53,254 bases of DNA, taken from assembly GCA_964410725.1 (NCBI GenBank), contig CAYPID010000013.1, positions 1-53,254 of the forward strand. The letters run 5' to 3'. The position numbers and the translations under genes were made by a program. Under the pieces are notes generated by a model that did no database searches, was not told the origin of the DNA, and was given only the letters and a program-made list of their open reading frames with translations. Below, one piece after another: positions 34,074 through 43,233 of the stretch (the first letter of the stretch is position 1; every line of letters starts with the position of its first letter). The DNA is from CALAZP01 sp964410725. GTDB taxonomy: Bacteria > Bacteroidota > Bacteroidia > Chitinophagales > Saprospiraceae.

Positions 34074-34731
34074 GCGGAACAACAAATCCATCTAGGTCAA
34101 AAATTGATTTCAATCTTGCTTGGGTTTGCCGAGCTGTTTCGTGTTGTTCGAATGGACCGATGATTACGCTATACTGCGCGGAAGATGGGTTGATTTCCCT
34201 TAAGTAGATTTGAGTAAATCCTTTTACTTCTAAATCAAGAATAAAGTCAATTGCTGCATTTTTATTGGAAAAATTGCCCAGTTGAATACCAAAATTCCCT
34301 TTTATTTTAGATTGGTATTTTTGGAAGTTTAGACGGTCTTGGTCGAAGCCTTTCGCAGTCATTATTACTTCAGGATTTCCCATTTTTAATATTTCTAAGC
34401 TGATTTTAAAAGGAGTAGATTGGGTAACATTTAAGTTTTCTCCGGCAGATTTTGAAAGGAGTAATTTATAGGGAAGGAATAGGGGAATTCGGTCGTTTAC
34501 TCTTACTATGACTCTCTTGTTATTTTCGGGATTGATGATTCTGATAAGCGTTCCTAACGGTAATTTTGGATGGGCTGCCGTTAATTTATCGAAATCATAA
34601 ATCTCACCTGCATAAGTCAAGTTACCTTGGTATTCGTCTGGGTAAATTTTCGCCAAACTAGTATTTACCTGACCGAAGGAAACGGAATTGGTCCAAAAAA
34701 TTAGCATTAGAACCAATTGGGGTATTTTCAT
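34066..34731 (-). CDS. RlpA-like double-psi beta-barrel protein with SPOR domain
   Basis: Periplasmic protein of 221 residues with a signal peptide (ending SVSFGQ). Residues about 30-105 are an RlpA-type double-psi beta-barrel. The residues shown to matter for lytic activity in Pseudomonas RlpA appear conserved here: Glu43 in YAGEIYD, His54 in TAAHPKLPLG, and Asp80 in VNDR. The usual following IDLS is replaced by LLLS. A SPOR domain occupies about 145-220 (GIQLGNFSNKNAAIDFI; YSVIIGPFEQHETARQTQARL). A septal peptidoglycan glycosylase is the likely role. Last gene of the minus-strand cluster from alaS. Confidence 0.85.
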   Translation of the reverse strand: MKIPQLVLMLIFWTNSVSFGQVNTSLAKIYPDEYQGNLTYAGEIYDFDKLTAAHPKLPLGTLIRIINPENNKRVIVRVNDRIPLFLPYKLLLSKSAGENLNVTQSTPFKISLEILKMGNPEVIMTAKGFDQDRLNFQKYQSKIKGNFGIQLGNFSNKNAAIDFILDLEVKGFTQIYLREINPSSAQYSVIIGPFEQHETARQTQARLKSIFDLDGFVVPLN

Positions 34732-34751
34732 AGGTGATGCCGGATGTTTAA

Positions 34752-36140
34752 TTATTTTCCTTTACCCTGCAAAATAACAAGAATAGTGTAAAATAAAATT
34801 TTGAAGTCTAATGCTAATGATCGGTTTTCTATATACAAAATATCAAATTTCAATCTTTGTAACATTTGTTGAACATTGGAGGCATATCCATATTTGACTT
34901 GACCCCAAGAGGTTATTCCAGGTCTAACATTCAGCAAATGCCTGTAATGTGGAGCTAGTTTGACGATTTGATCTATATAATATTGTCTTTCTGGCCTAGG
35001 CCCCACTAAAGACATTTCCCCTTTAATGACATTCCAAAATTGAGGAAGTTCATCTAATCTCCATTTGCGCATGAAACTACCCCAGGGGGTGCACCTTTCA
35101 TCTCCAGTATATGATAATTGAGGATGATCTTTTTCTGCATTGAGGTACATGGATCGAAATTTTAAAATATAGAATGGTTTACCATGTAAACCAATACGCT
35201 CTTGCTTAAAGATGATAGGACCCTTTGAAGATAACAATACTCGAATAGCTATATAGATGAATAAAGGGGACAATAAGACTAAGGATAACAAGGCTACTAA
35301 AATATCTAGCAATCTCTTTATCAGTTTTTGCCATTTTTGCATGATATCCTGCTTGATTTCAATCAGGACAGCCCCGTAAATATGGTTGATTTTTACAGTT
35401 CCAAGCAGAATGTCATACATATCAGGAATTATTTTCACCAATAATTCATTTCCAAATTCGAATAAGATAGGTAAAAGGTCGTTTAGGTACCTGTAATCCT
35501 CAGCTTCAATGGCTATAATTACTTCTTCAATTTGATTTTCAATAACTATAGCCCGCAACTGTTCTTTTGAGCCAAGAGGCTGTAAGGTTTTAGTTAGATT
35601 TTTATTTTCTTTTCCGTTGGTGGGAACGTACCCAATAAATTTGTTGGCTAGCCCTTTCTTTTGATTCTGGATTTCTCCCAATAAATCCCATGCGATATCA
35701 TCAGCTCCTATTAATAAGGTATTATAGGTAATTTTCCCTTTTTTTAGTTTTTCACCTGCGAGGGTTAGCGCAATCATTCTAACCGTAATAGTTAAAAGTA
35801 ATTGAATGGTAAAAAAGCTAATAAAAATACTAATATCAAAACCTTGGCTTTTAGGCCCTATCAATAGGATTAATCCAATACAACCAAAAAAATTCAATAA
35901 AATAGTGCTTCCCAATACCGACATTCTGGAAAGTCGGTAGATGTCATAATAATTGTCGAAAATGGAATACAATAGCCACCAAAATGCCCCAACAAATAGA
36001 ATGCTATAAAAAATTTCAATGGATTGAAAGGGTATGAATCCAAAAACCAGATTAAATAGTATCCAAGCACTTACGCCTGTTAGGAGATCGAATATCTTAT
36101 AGATAAGGGTATGTACTTGCCTTTTCTGCCTCATCTTCAT
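34752..36140 (-). CDS. Polyprenyl-phosphate sugar-1-phosphate transferase (WcaJ-like)
   Basis: A 462-residue initiating glycosyltransferase for surface polysaccharide. About four or five membrane helices cover residues 15-125, followed by a Rossmann-like cytoplasmic domain (about 135-255), one re-entrant hydrophobic segment (about 270-292), and the bacterial sugar transferase domain. Its motifs KFRSMYLNAE, LDELPQFWNVIKGEMSLVGPRPE and PGITSWGQVKYGY are intact. It starts one base after the lipoprotein gene's stop. The sugar transferred cannot be told; no polymer gene cluster is adjacent. Confidence 0.92.
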   Translation of the reverse strand: MKMRQKRQVHTLIYKIFDLLTGVSAWILFNLVFGFIPFQSIEIFYSILFVGAFWWLLYSIFDNYYDIYRLSRMSVLGSTILLNFFGCIGLILLIGPKSQGFDISIFISFFTIQLLLTITVRMIALTLAGEKLKKGKITYNTLLIGADDIAWDLLGEIQNQKKGLANKFIGYVPTNGKENKNLTKTLQPLGSKEQLRAIVIENQIEEVIIAIEAEDYRYLNDLLPILFEFGNELLVKIIPDMYDILLGTVKINHIYGAVLIEIKQDIMQKWQKLIKRLLDILVALLSLVLLSPLFIYIAIRVLLSSKGPIIFKQERIGLHGKPFYILKFRSMYLNAEKDHPQLSYTGDERCTPWGSFMRKWRLDELPQFWNVIKGEMSLVGPRPERQYYIDQIVKLAPHYRHLLNVRPGITSWGQVKYGYASNVQQMLQRLKFDILYIENRSLALDFKILFYTILVILQGKGK

Positions 36141-36141
36141 C

Positions 36142-37008
36142 TCAAAAATGGATTAGTTTGATGTTATCCAAATAAATATCGGCCGTGGTCAATCCTGTAC
36201 CCTCCAGATTAGCTGAAAGACATATACTATAGGCTTGGATGTTCGAATCTACCAATAATTCATCCAATTTAAAATATATTTTATTCCAATTTTCGGTAGG
36301 ATTTACGCCATATTGATAAAGTGGAAATCCGTTTTCATCTTCAAAGCTAGTAAACCCAACCAATCCGAAAATTACGGGTATGGCTGTTTGGTATTGAACT
36401 TCTAAATAGACATCTTTTTGACCAATTGTAGCCCTACTCCATTTTTTTGAAGTTGCAATTTCTATGTTGGGATGGTTTTCTTGATTCAATTCAATTTTTG
36501 CAGCATATTTTCCTTCAATTACCATTTCTTGCTGTATCTTAAAATGGTCGATAGATGATTCATTAAGTGGTTTGGTGAAATAGGTTTGTCCGTTTTCAAA
36601 ATTTTCTAATAATGAAAATTTAACCTCCTCTTTGTAAGTGGTTAAAGGCGTAATTGATACTGAGGTTGATATGGAGGGGGTAAGAGTAAATTCATAGGCT
36701 TGATAAAAGGGGTAATCTTCGGGCGTAGCAGCAATTCCATTGGCATAAATCCCAGGTAATAAGCGCAGGGTTGTGCTTGCCTGGGTAAATATGGGAATAG
36801 TATTAGGAAGGGGGTAATAGCCAATAAAATCATCGTCCAAAAAACACCAAGCTCCTGTTATTTTTGAATCGTCGATTGAGTTTTTGGATTGTAAACTAAA
36901 TCGGTCTATTTCCAAAAGTATAGGTAAAGTTCCAGCAGCCTCTTTTCTACTACAACTTGTAGCAAAAATCAATAAGGATATTAAGTAATGATAAACCTGA
37001 AATCGCAT
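36142..37008 (-). CDS. Hypothetical lipoprotein with carbohydrate-binding-like fold
   Basis: Not recognised by name. The 288-residue protein has a lipoprotein signal (SLLIFATSC, Cys19). The N-terminal third (about 30-125) looks like an Ig-like beta domain; the C-terminal half (about 135-288; ENFENGQTYFTKPLNESSIDHF, ending TTADIYLDNIKLIHF) has the pattern of a jelly-roll carbohydrate-binding module. It is 8 bases downstream of the Gfo/Idh gene and one base upstream of the sugar transferase gene, so a surface-polysaccharide role is plausible by context only. Confidence 0.7.
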   Translation of the reverse strand: MRFQVYHYLISLLIFATSCSRKEAAGTLPILLEIDRFSLQSKNSIDDSKITGAWCFLDDDFIGYYPLPNTIPIFTQASTTLRLLPGIYANGIAATPEDYPFYQAYEFTLTPSISTSVSITPLTTYKEEVKFSLLENFENGQTYFTKPLNESSIDHFKIQQEMVIEGKYAAKIELNQENHPNIEIATSKKWSRATIGQKDVYLEVQYQTAIPVIFGLVGFTSFEDENGFPLYQYGVNPTENWNKIYFKLDELLVDSNIQAYSICLSANLEGTGLTTADIYLDNIKLIHF

Positions 37009-37016
37009 AGGTTGAG

Positions 37017-38003
37017 TTAAAAATCCGCTTGGCTATTAATTTTATCAATAATGAGGTAGGCAAGTCGCAAAGCTTTGTAACCATCTTTGACAGATACCTT
37101 AGGGGGTTTTCCGGAGAGGATACTTTCAGCAAAAGATTCCAGTTCCATTTGAATTGCGTTATTTTCTGGAATAGGAGGTTCTTCAATTTTTATAATTTTT
37201 TTGCCTTGGAGGGTCTCTAAAATCATTTCCTCTTTCAATTCTTCTTCTGTGCGGTTTTCCCCATCTTGTAACCTGATGACCTGAGCAGTTTTATCTAAAA
37301 AATCTAGTCCGATATAAGCATCTTTCTTAAACAACCTCATTTTTCGCATTTGTTTCAAAGAAATTCTGCTTGCAGTAAGATTGGCTATACTTCCATTGGA
37401 AAAGGTAATTCGCGCATTAGCTATATCTGGGGTATTACTAACCACAGCCACTCCATTGGCATGAATTTCTGCAATTTCCTCCTGTATTAAACTAAGGATG
37501 ATGTCCAAATCGTGAATCATTAGGTCTAGAACTACTGAAACGTCTGTTCCTCTTGGGTTGAAAACTGCAAGGCGATGACCCTCTATGAATAATGGTTTTA
37601 GTGGGGTATGCCCAACGGCTAAAAGTGCTGGATTAAAACGTTCTACATGCCCTACCTGAATGGGTATATTCAATTTTTCACTGAGAGAAACAAGTATTTC
37701 GGCTTCTTCCAAGGTATGAGTGATGGGTTTTTCCACAAACACTTTTACTCCATTAAGAAGCGCCATTTGAGCCAATTCAAAATGGGTAGGCGTAGGGCTT
37801 ACAATATCAGCTACTTCAATATCTTTCATTAACAACGCTGCAGAATCATAAGCTTTGACATTAAGCTGTTCTGCAACTTGAATTCGGATACCCTCGTCGG
37901 GATCAAAAAAACCAATGAATTGGAAATGTTCTTTAGCCAATTGAATACACTTAATGTGAATTTTACCAAGGTGACCTGCTCCAAAAACTCCAATTTTTAA
38001 CAT
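37017..38003 (-). CDS. Gfo/Idh/MocA family oxidoreductase (possibly GnnA-like)
   Basis: NAD(P)-dependent sugar dehydrogenase family member of 328 residues. The Rossmann motif GVFGAGHLGKIH is at the N-terminus; VEKPIT holds the conserved lysine, followed by QVGHVERFNPA and MIHDLDIIL. The combination EKPIT with VGHVERFNPA resembles GnnA, the UDP-GlcNAc 3-dehydrogenase that makes 2,3-diamino sugars for lipid A. No GnnB-type aminotransferase is next to it, so this is only a suggestion. It lies in a cluster with a lipoprotein and a sugar transferase. Confidence 0.85.
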   Translation of the reverse strand: MLKIGVFGAGHLGKIHIKCIQLAKEHFQFIGFFDPDEGIRIQVAEQLNVKAYDSAALLMKDIEVADIVSPTPTHFELAQMALLNGVKVFVEKPITHTLEEAEILVSLSEKLNIPIQVGHVERFNPALLAVGHTPLKPLFIEGHRLAVFNPRGTDVSVVLDLMIHDLDIILSLIQEEIAEIHANGVAVVSNTPDIANARITFSNGSIANLTASRISLKQMRKMRLFKKDAYIGLDFLDKTAQVIRLQDGENRTEEELKEEMILETLQGKKIIKIEEPPIPENNAIQMELESFAESILSGKPPKVSVKDGYKALRLAYLIIDKINSQADF

Positions 38004-38029
38004 GATTCATTGGTTTGTAAAAGAAAAAT

Positions 38030-38329
38030 TTATCTAAAATACATTAAGACTGCACCAAATAAGGTAATAAGCACCATTAGAACAGTAGCCATTCTTATGG
38101 AATATCGAATATGATTTGTAAAAGTCAGAATCTCACTCTGAAATTGGGGATAAAGAGGAAGTACTTCCTCTTCCATTTTCTTTGAATTGAACACGTGTAT
38201 AGCTTTGAATTCTATTTGATTCTGTACTAGAATCTTGTAAGCCTTTAAAACCTTTACTCTAAAATAAACATTAAGAAAAAGCATTCCGACAAATAGGCCA
38301 ATAATGAGGAAGATTAAAAGTTCGAACAT
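38030..38329 (-). CDS. Small membrane protein of unknown function
   Basis: From the ATG at 38329 the protein has 99 residues: a first membrane helix (about 2-20, FELLIFLIIGLFVGMLFLNV), a charged stretch, and a second helix near the C-terminus (IRYSIRMATVLMVLITLFGAVLMY). AAAGAA just before this ATG is a plausible Bacteroidota ribosome binding region. The frame extends to 38368 but that would run into the upstream oxidoreductase gene. Unknown function; position suggests co-transcription with the neighbours. Confidence 0.65.
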   Translation of the reverse strand: MFELLIFLIIGLFVGMLFLNVYFRVKVLKAYKILVQNQIEFKAIHVFNSKKMEEEVLPLYPQFQSEILTFTNHIRYSIRMATVLMVLITLFGAVLMYFR

Positions 38330-38342
38330 TTCTTTATTAAGA

Positions 38343-39308
38343 TTACATAGTAAGAATAATTTTACCACTGGCCTTTTTGGATTCTAAATATTCATGTGCT
38401 TTTGAAATTTCGTATAGGGGCATACTTCGATCAATAACAGGATCAATGGAACCATTATTGACCCATTCTGAAAGGGTATCTAAATCTTTTCCAATTGATT
38501 TGACAATGATCACATCAGAACCTTTAAAAGAAAATAACTTACATAGAAAGGCCATTAAAAAATTTTGAAACGAAGGAAGGGTAGTAATGTGACGACCTCT
38601 CGGAAATAAAAGATGTTTGACTTTCTGATAAGGCATATTGCCGTAAACATCAAAAAAAACATCAAAGCACTCGCTTAATTCCACAATGGCTGGTTTGGAA
38701 TGCAACATCACTTGATCGGCTCCTAAGGATCTGATCAATGAATGTTTGCTTTTACTACTACTTGCATATATTTCAGCACCTAGGTTTCGTGCAATTTGAA
38801 TGGCCAATGTTCCCACTCCACCCGAGGCGCCATGAATGAAAACCACCTCTCCAACCTTAAGCCTTGCTAAGTCTCTGAGAGCTTGTAAAGCAGTCAATCC
38901 GGCTAGAGGAAGTGCAGCTGCCTCTTCAAAGGTAAGCCGTACTGGCATAAAGGAAATCTGAGCTTCTTTGACCACTAAATATTCAGCACTTGCACCGCCC
39001 TTCAAGGGCGGTAAAAACCCATAAACATTTTGACCTGGCTTAAATTTTTTTGTTCTACTTCCAGCTTTTACTACAACTCCTGCGAAATCGCTTCCTGGAA
39101 CCCGACCTCTCCTGCTTGGTATATTCACAATTCTAAGTTTACCTCTTCGCAAGGAGCAATCCACAGGGTTCAAAGCTACGGCTTTGGTTTGAACCAAAAC
39201 TTCGTCCTTTTTTATTTTTGGTATTGGCAATTCTTGTAAACGAAGTACTTGCGGGCCGCCAAATTGGTGGTATACCACTGCTTTCATTTTTCTAGGAAGC
39301 GTAGTCAT
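38343..39308 (-). CDS. NAD(P)-dependent MDR-family oxidoreductase
   Basis: Medium-chain dehydrogenase/reductase of the zinc-free quinone-oxidoreductase type, 321 residues. It has the GroES-like N-terminal domain (VALNPVDCSLRRG; GSDFAGVVVKAG) and the cofactor motif HGASGGVGTLAIQIA. The structural zinc cysteines are absent, as in this subfamily. The start may be the ATG at 39308 or the one seven codons in (MKAVVYH), which fits the family better and has an A-rich leader. It begins 6 bases after the alaS stop. Confidence 0.9.
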   Translation of the reverse strand: MTTLPRKMKAVVYHQFGGPQVLRLQELPIPKIKKDEVLVQTKAVALNPVDCSLRRGKLRIVNIPSRRGRVPGSDFAGVVVKAGSRTKKFKPGQNVYGFLPPLKGGASAEYLVVKEAQISFMPVRLTFEEAAALPLAGLTALQALRDLARLKVGEVVFIHGASGGVGTLAIQIARNLGAEIYASSSKSKHSLIRSLGADQVMLHSKPAIVELSECFDVFFDVYGNMPYQKVKHLLFPRGRHITTLPSFQNFLMAFLCKLFSFKGSDVIIVKSIGKDLDTLSEWVNNGSIDPVIDRSMPLYEISKAHEYLESKKASGKIILTM

Positions 39309-39314
39309 AACAGC

Positions 39315-41954
39315 TTAATTACCCAGAATTTCTAAAGCTTTAGCTAATGCATTTTTCATTCCTGCTGGATTTTTCCCTCCTGCAGAGGCAAAAAATGGTT
39401 GCCCACCACCGCCTCCGTTAATTTCTTTTGCCAATTGGCTTATGATTTTGCCCGCGTGAATATCTGGAGTTAAAGCTTTGTTGATAGCGACCATTAACTG
39501 GGCCTTATCGTTTTCACAAAGACCGAGAACAATTACCGCCATATCCGTTTCTTTCTCTAATTGGAAAATCAAATTTTTCAATTGTCCTGCATCAGAAAGT
39601 GTAACTTGTTCTACCAGTAAATTATAGTTTTTTATTTTTTTAAACTTCCCAAGCAAATCTTGCTTGATTATTTTGGTTTTTTCAAAATTTAAATCTTCAA
39701 TTTCTTTTTTCAGCCGTTTGTTTTCCTCTTGCAAGTCATGAATTGCTGGTACCAATTGATCGCTTACTTTGAGCAGTTGTCGGGCTTCATCGTAAGTTTC
39801 CAGGGATTGGAAGACATAATCTTCAGCAACTTTACCAGTAATGGCTTCAATTCTTCTAATACCAGCGGCAACGGCACTTTCACTCATAATCTTGAATAAA
39901 CCAATTTGACCAGTGGCCGAAACATGGGTACCCCCGCATAGTTCTCTAGAGAAGGTTTCATCAAAAGTTATTACCCGAACAAAATCTCCATATTTTTCTC
40001 CAAAAAGCATGGTCGCTCCACTCTCTTTTGCATCAGTAATGGGCATTTTTCTATTTTCATCTAAAGAGATATTGGCTCTTATTTTTTCATTTACGATGGA
40101 TTCTATTTTGTGTAATTCTTCTTTAGTTACTTTCTGAAAATGAGCGAAATCAAAGCGCATTCTATTTTCATCTACATCTTGACCTTTTTGAAGGGCATGG
40201 TCCCCTATAACCTGATGCAGGGCTGCGTGCATTAAGTGCGCAGCAGTGTGGTTGGCTGCAATTGAGGATCTTTTTTCGCTAGCAACCTCGGCTATGACTG
40301 GACCTTGTTGAATAGATGGAAGCCTATCAATAATATGAACAGTTAAGTCGTTTTCTTTTATGGTATCCAAAACCTTGAATTCAGAATGGTCTTCAAATTT
40401 TAGAATCCCAGTATCTCCTGTTTGCCCACCACTTCTTCCGTAGAAAGGGGTTTTATCTAAAACCAATTGATATTGCGGTTGATCTTTAACCATGACAGTT
40501 CGATATTTGACCACATAGGCATCTTTAACCTTTAAATTGTCATAACCTACAAATTGGAGATTGGGAGTGGGTTGAACTTCAATCCAATCACCTACCTCTT
40601 TCTTCGCATCGGCTTTAGATCTATTTTTTTGTTCGGCTAACTCTTTTTCGAATTCTTGCTCATCAATAGTCCAACCTTTTTCCTCAGCCAACAATCGAGT
40701 CAAATCCATCGGAAAACCAAACGTGTCGTACAACTCAAAAGCTATTTTACCAGACACGCAATTATTTTCTGGCTGAATTTCGGCAAACCGCTTTAGGCCT
40801 GTTTCCAAGGTATTTAAAAATGATTTTTCCTCTGCCTCAATGATGGTCGACACTTGATTTTTTTGAGCCTCTAATTCAGGAAATACAGCGGCAAATTGTT
40901 CTGCAAGTAATGCCACAAGTTGATATAAAAATGGCTTTTTAATGCCCAAGAATGAATAATAATATCTTACTGCTCTTCTTAAAATTCGTCGAATAACATA
41001 ACCTGCTCCACCGTTGGAAGGCAACTGCCCATCCGCAATGGCGAACGATACTGCTCTGATGTGATCAGCTACAACCCGCATGGCAATATCCGTGTGGGCA
41101 GAAGATTCGTACTTGTTGGTATATTGGATTTGGGTAGTATCGGAAATGAAATCAATCATCGGGCCAAAGACATCTGTAGCATAGTTGGAGGTTACCCCCT
41201 GTAATGCCATACATAGCCTTTCAAAGCCCATACCGGTATCTATATGTTTGGCTGGTAACTCTTCTAATTGGCCATCTGCCTTTCTGTTGAATTGTATAAA
41301 AACTAAATTCCATAATTCCACCACCATTGGATGATCGGCGTTAACCAAATTTTTCCCAGGCAATTTTTTTATTTCCTCATCTGATCTGAGATCATAGTGA
41401 ATCTCTGAACAAGGGCCACAGGGACCTACATCTCCCATTTCCCAGAAATTATCCTTTTTATCGAAGTATAAAATTCTATCTTCTGGTAGCCATTTTTTCC
41501 AATAGTTAGCTGCTTCCTGATCTCGCTCAAGTTGTTCTTCTTGATTTCCCGCAAAAACGGTTACATACATTTTTTCTTTATCCAGGCCATACTTCTCCGT
41601 TAATAATTCCCATGCCCAAGCAATTGCTTCTTCTTTAAAGTAGTCGCCAATTGACCAATTGCCCAACATTTCAAACATAGTATGATGGTAACTATCGCGG
41701 CCCACTTCCTCTAAATCATTGTGCTTGCCAGAAACGCGAAGACATTTTTGAGTATCCGCAATTCTTGGTTGATCAGGAACAGCAGTCCCAAGAAAAAAAT
41801 CTTTGAATTGATTCATCCCTGCATTGGTAAACATCAAGGTGGGATCGTCTTTGTTGACCATGGGTGCCGAGGCAACTATTTTGTGGTTTTTTTCTTCAAA
41901 AAAATCTAAAAATTGCTGCCTTATTTTTTGTGAAGTCCATTGCGACCGCTTCAT
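39315..41954 (-). CDS. alaS: Alanine-tRNA ligase
   Basis: Class II synthetase charging tRNA-Ala, 879 residues, the usual length. The catalytic core is N-terminal (FTNAGMNQFKDFFLG; GPCGPCSEIHYD). The editing domain has the zinc motif NHTAAHLMHA and CGGTH. A coiled coil (about 715-760) leads into the C-Ala/DHHA1 domain with GGGGGQPFFASAGGK. It is divergent from an M23 peptidase gene, a gene order seen often in Bacteroidota, and leads a minus-strand cluster of envelope genes. Confidence 0.97.
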   Translation of the reverse strand: MKRSQWTSQKIRQQFLDFFEEKNHKIVASAPMVNKDDPTLMFTNAGMNQFKDFFLGTAVPDQPRIADTQKCLRVSGKHNDLEEVGRDSYHHTMFEMLGNWSIGDYFKEEAIAWAWELLTEKYGLDKEKMYVTVFAGNQEEQLERDQEAANYWKKWLPEDRILYFDKKDNFWEMGDVGPCGPCSEIHYDLRSDEEIKKLPGKNLVNADHPMVVELWNLVFIQFNRKADGQLEELPAKHIDTGMGFERLCMALQGVTSNYATDVFGPMIDFISDTTQIQYTNKYESSAHTDIAMRVVADHIRAVSFAIADGQLPSNGGAGYVIRRILRRAVRYYYSFLGIKKPFLYQLVALLAEQFAAVFPELEAQKNQVSTIIEAEEKSFLNTLETGLKRFAEIQPENNCVSGKIAFELYDTFGFPMDLTRLLAEEKGWTIDEQEFEKELAEQKNRSKADAKKEVGDWIEVQPTPNLQFVGYDNLKVKDAYVVKYRTVMVKDQPQYQLVLDKTPFYGRSGGQTGDTGILKFEDHSEFKVLDTIKENDLTVHIIDRLPSIQQGPVIAEVASEKRSSIAANHTAAHLMHAALHQVIGDHALQKGQDVDENRMRFDFAHFQKVTKEELHKIESIVNEKIRANISLDENRKMPITDAKESGATMLFGEKYGDFVRVITFDETFSRELCGGTHVSATGQIGLFKIMSESAVAAGIRRIEAITGKVAEDYVFQSLETYDEARQLLKVSDQLVPAIHDLQEENKRLKKEIEDLNFEKTKIIKQDLLGKFKKIKNYNLLVEQVTLSDAGQLKNLIFQLEKETDMAVIVLGLCENDKAQLMVAINKALTPDIHAGKIISQLAKEINGGGGGQPFFASAGGKNPAGMKNALAKALEILGN

Positions 41955-42090
41955 ATATTGAAATTTTGGAACACAAATTTAATTTAAATTTCCCATGGAG
42001 GGAATTTTATGCCAAATTCTATTTAAGCAATTGAAAATCATTTAATTATGATTTATAAATCTCAATAATTAAAATTTATTTTTTTTTTTT

Positions 42091-42120
42091 TTGTTTTTTG
42101 CGTTTAGGATATTAATTTTA
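42091..42120 (+). promoter_or_regulatory. Candidate promoter of the M23-gatB transcript
   Basis: TTG at 42091-42093, 19 bases, then TAATTTTA at 42113-42120 (one mismatch to TAnnTTTG). A 14-T tract (42079-42092) lies directly upstream. The rest of the 267-bp spacer between alaS and this gene holds an AT-rich perfect inverted repeat (42035-42041/42048-42054) and nothing else recognisable. Confidence 0.4.
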
Positions 42121-42221
42121 CGAAGCTTTGAAAAGGTTTACTACTAAAAATCAATGTGGTGAAGCTTTATTTGGAATTAAAGAAAAATTCCAGATTTAGG
42201 ATTGATTTAGATTAACGTATA

Positions 42222-43205
42222 ATGAGAAAAGAAAAATTTGTTTACAACGTTCATACGTTGAGGTATGAGCGTATTAAGGAGTCGTTAAGTTCTGTTCTTC
42301 TCCGCATTTTTGGTGTTACTTGTGCTATGCTGTTTAGCGGATACTTAGTCATGTTGGTTTTCAACAGGTATTTTCCATCACCCAAAGAAGTTGCTTTAAT
42401 GCAGGAAATTGACCAAATGGGTTTTGAATACAAAAACCTTATTGCTGAATTGCAACAAATGGATCAAGGCTTAAGGTCTGTATACGAAAAAGATGCATAC
42501 GCTTACAGGTTAATTTTTGGACAGGATCCTATAGATCCCAACGTATGGGAAGGAGGTACGGGTGGTTCTGATAAGTATGGAGAGTACAGACAATTTACCA
42601 ATTCAGGATCTTTAATGGTAGATGTCAAAACAAGAGTTGATAAACTCAAAAGGCAATTGCAGCTCCAAGAAAAATCATTAGAAGAAGTAGTAGCACTAGC
42701 CAAAGAAAGAGAGGAATTTTTAGCTTCTGTTCCCTCAATAAAGCCAGTTAGATCAGATAACCTTCCTATGGAATTAAGACTGCTTTCGGGTTTCGGCAAT
42801 AGAATTCATCCTATCTATAAGGTTCCTAAATTTCATTACGGAATTGATTTCACAGCACCACAAGGCACTCCTATACAAGCAACAGGAAATGGTAAAGTAA
42901 TCAGTGTGGAAAATAAAAAGTCTGGATTTGGTAAATGTGTGGTGATTGATCATGGATTTGGATTTAAGAGTCGATATGCGCACATGTACAGAATAGATGT
43001 AAAGCCAGGCGATGAAGTAGTTAGGGGCCAACAGATTGGTTTGGTGGGCACTACGGGGACTTCTACCGCTCCCCACTGTCATTACGAAATTGAAGAGAAT
43101 GGTAAAAAAGTGAATCCAGTTCATTACGTAATGGATGGTCTTACTCCTGAAGAATATCAAGAATTGGTAAAAGCTGCTGCTCAGACTAATCAATCTTTAG
43201 ATTAA
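42222..43205 (+). CDS. M23 family metallopeptidase, single-pass membrane protein
   Basis: A 327-residue peptidoglycan endopeptidase-type protein. A basic N-terminus precedes one membrane helix (about 26-48), a coiled-coil-rich stretch (about 55-170), and the LytM/M23 domain. Catalytic and metal residues are intact: His205 and Asp209 in HYGID, His254 in YAHM, and His285 and His287 in PHCHYE. Divergent from alaS and 28 bases before gatB. Compared with the 264-residue M23 protein at 6035-6829 it has a longer coiled coil. Confidence 0.93.
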   Translation: MRKEKFVYNVHTLRYERIKESLSSVLLRIFGVTCAMLFSGYLVMLVFNRYFPSPKEVALMQEIDQMGFEYKNLIAELQQMDQGLRSVYEKDAYAYRLIFGQDPIDPNVWEGGTGGSDKYGEYRQFTNSGSLMVDVKTRVDKLKRQLQLQEKSLEEVVALAKEREEFLASVPSIKPVRSDNLPMELRLLSGFGNRIHPIYKVPKFHYGIDFTAPQGTPIQATGNGKVISVENKKSGFGKCVVIDHGFGFKSRYAHMYRIDVKPGDEVVRGQQIGLVGTTGTSTAPHCHYEIEENGKKVNPVHYVMDGLTPEEYQELVKAAAQTNQSLD

Positions 43206-43233
43206 AAGATTAGATTATCTTTTATTTACAATT

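Noticed and set aside
42079..42092. A 14-T run before the M23 peptidase gene as a terminator
   Set aside because: No GC-containing stem precedes it; it is better read as an AT-rich promoter upstream region.
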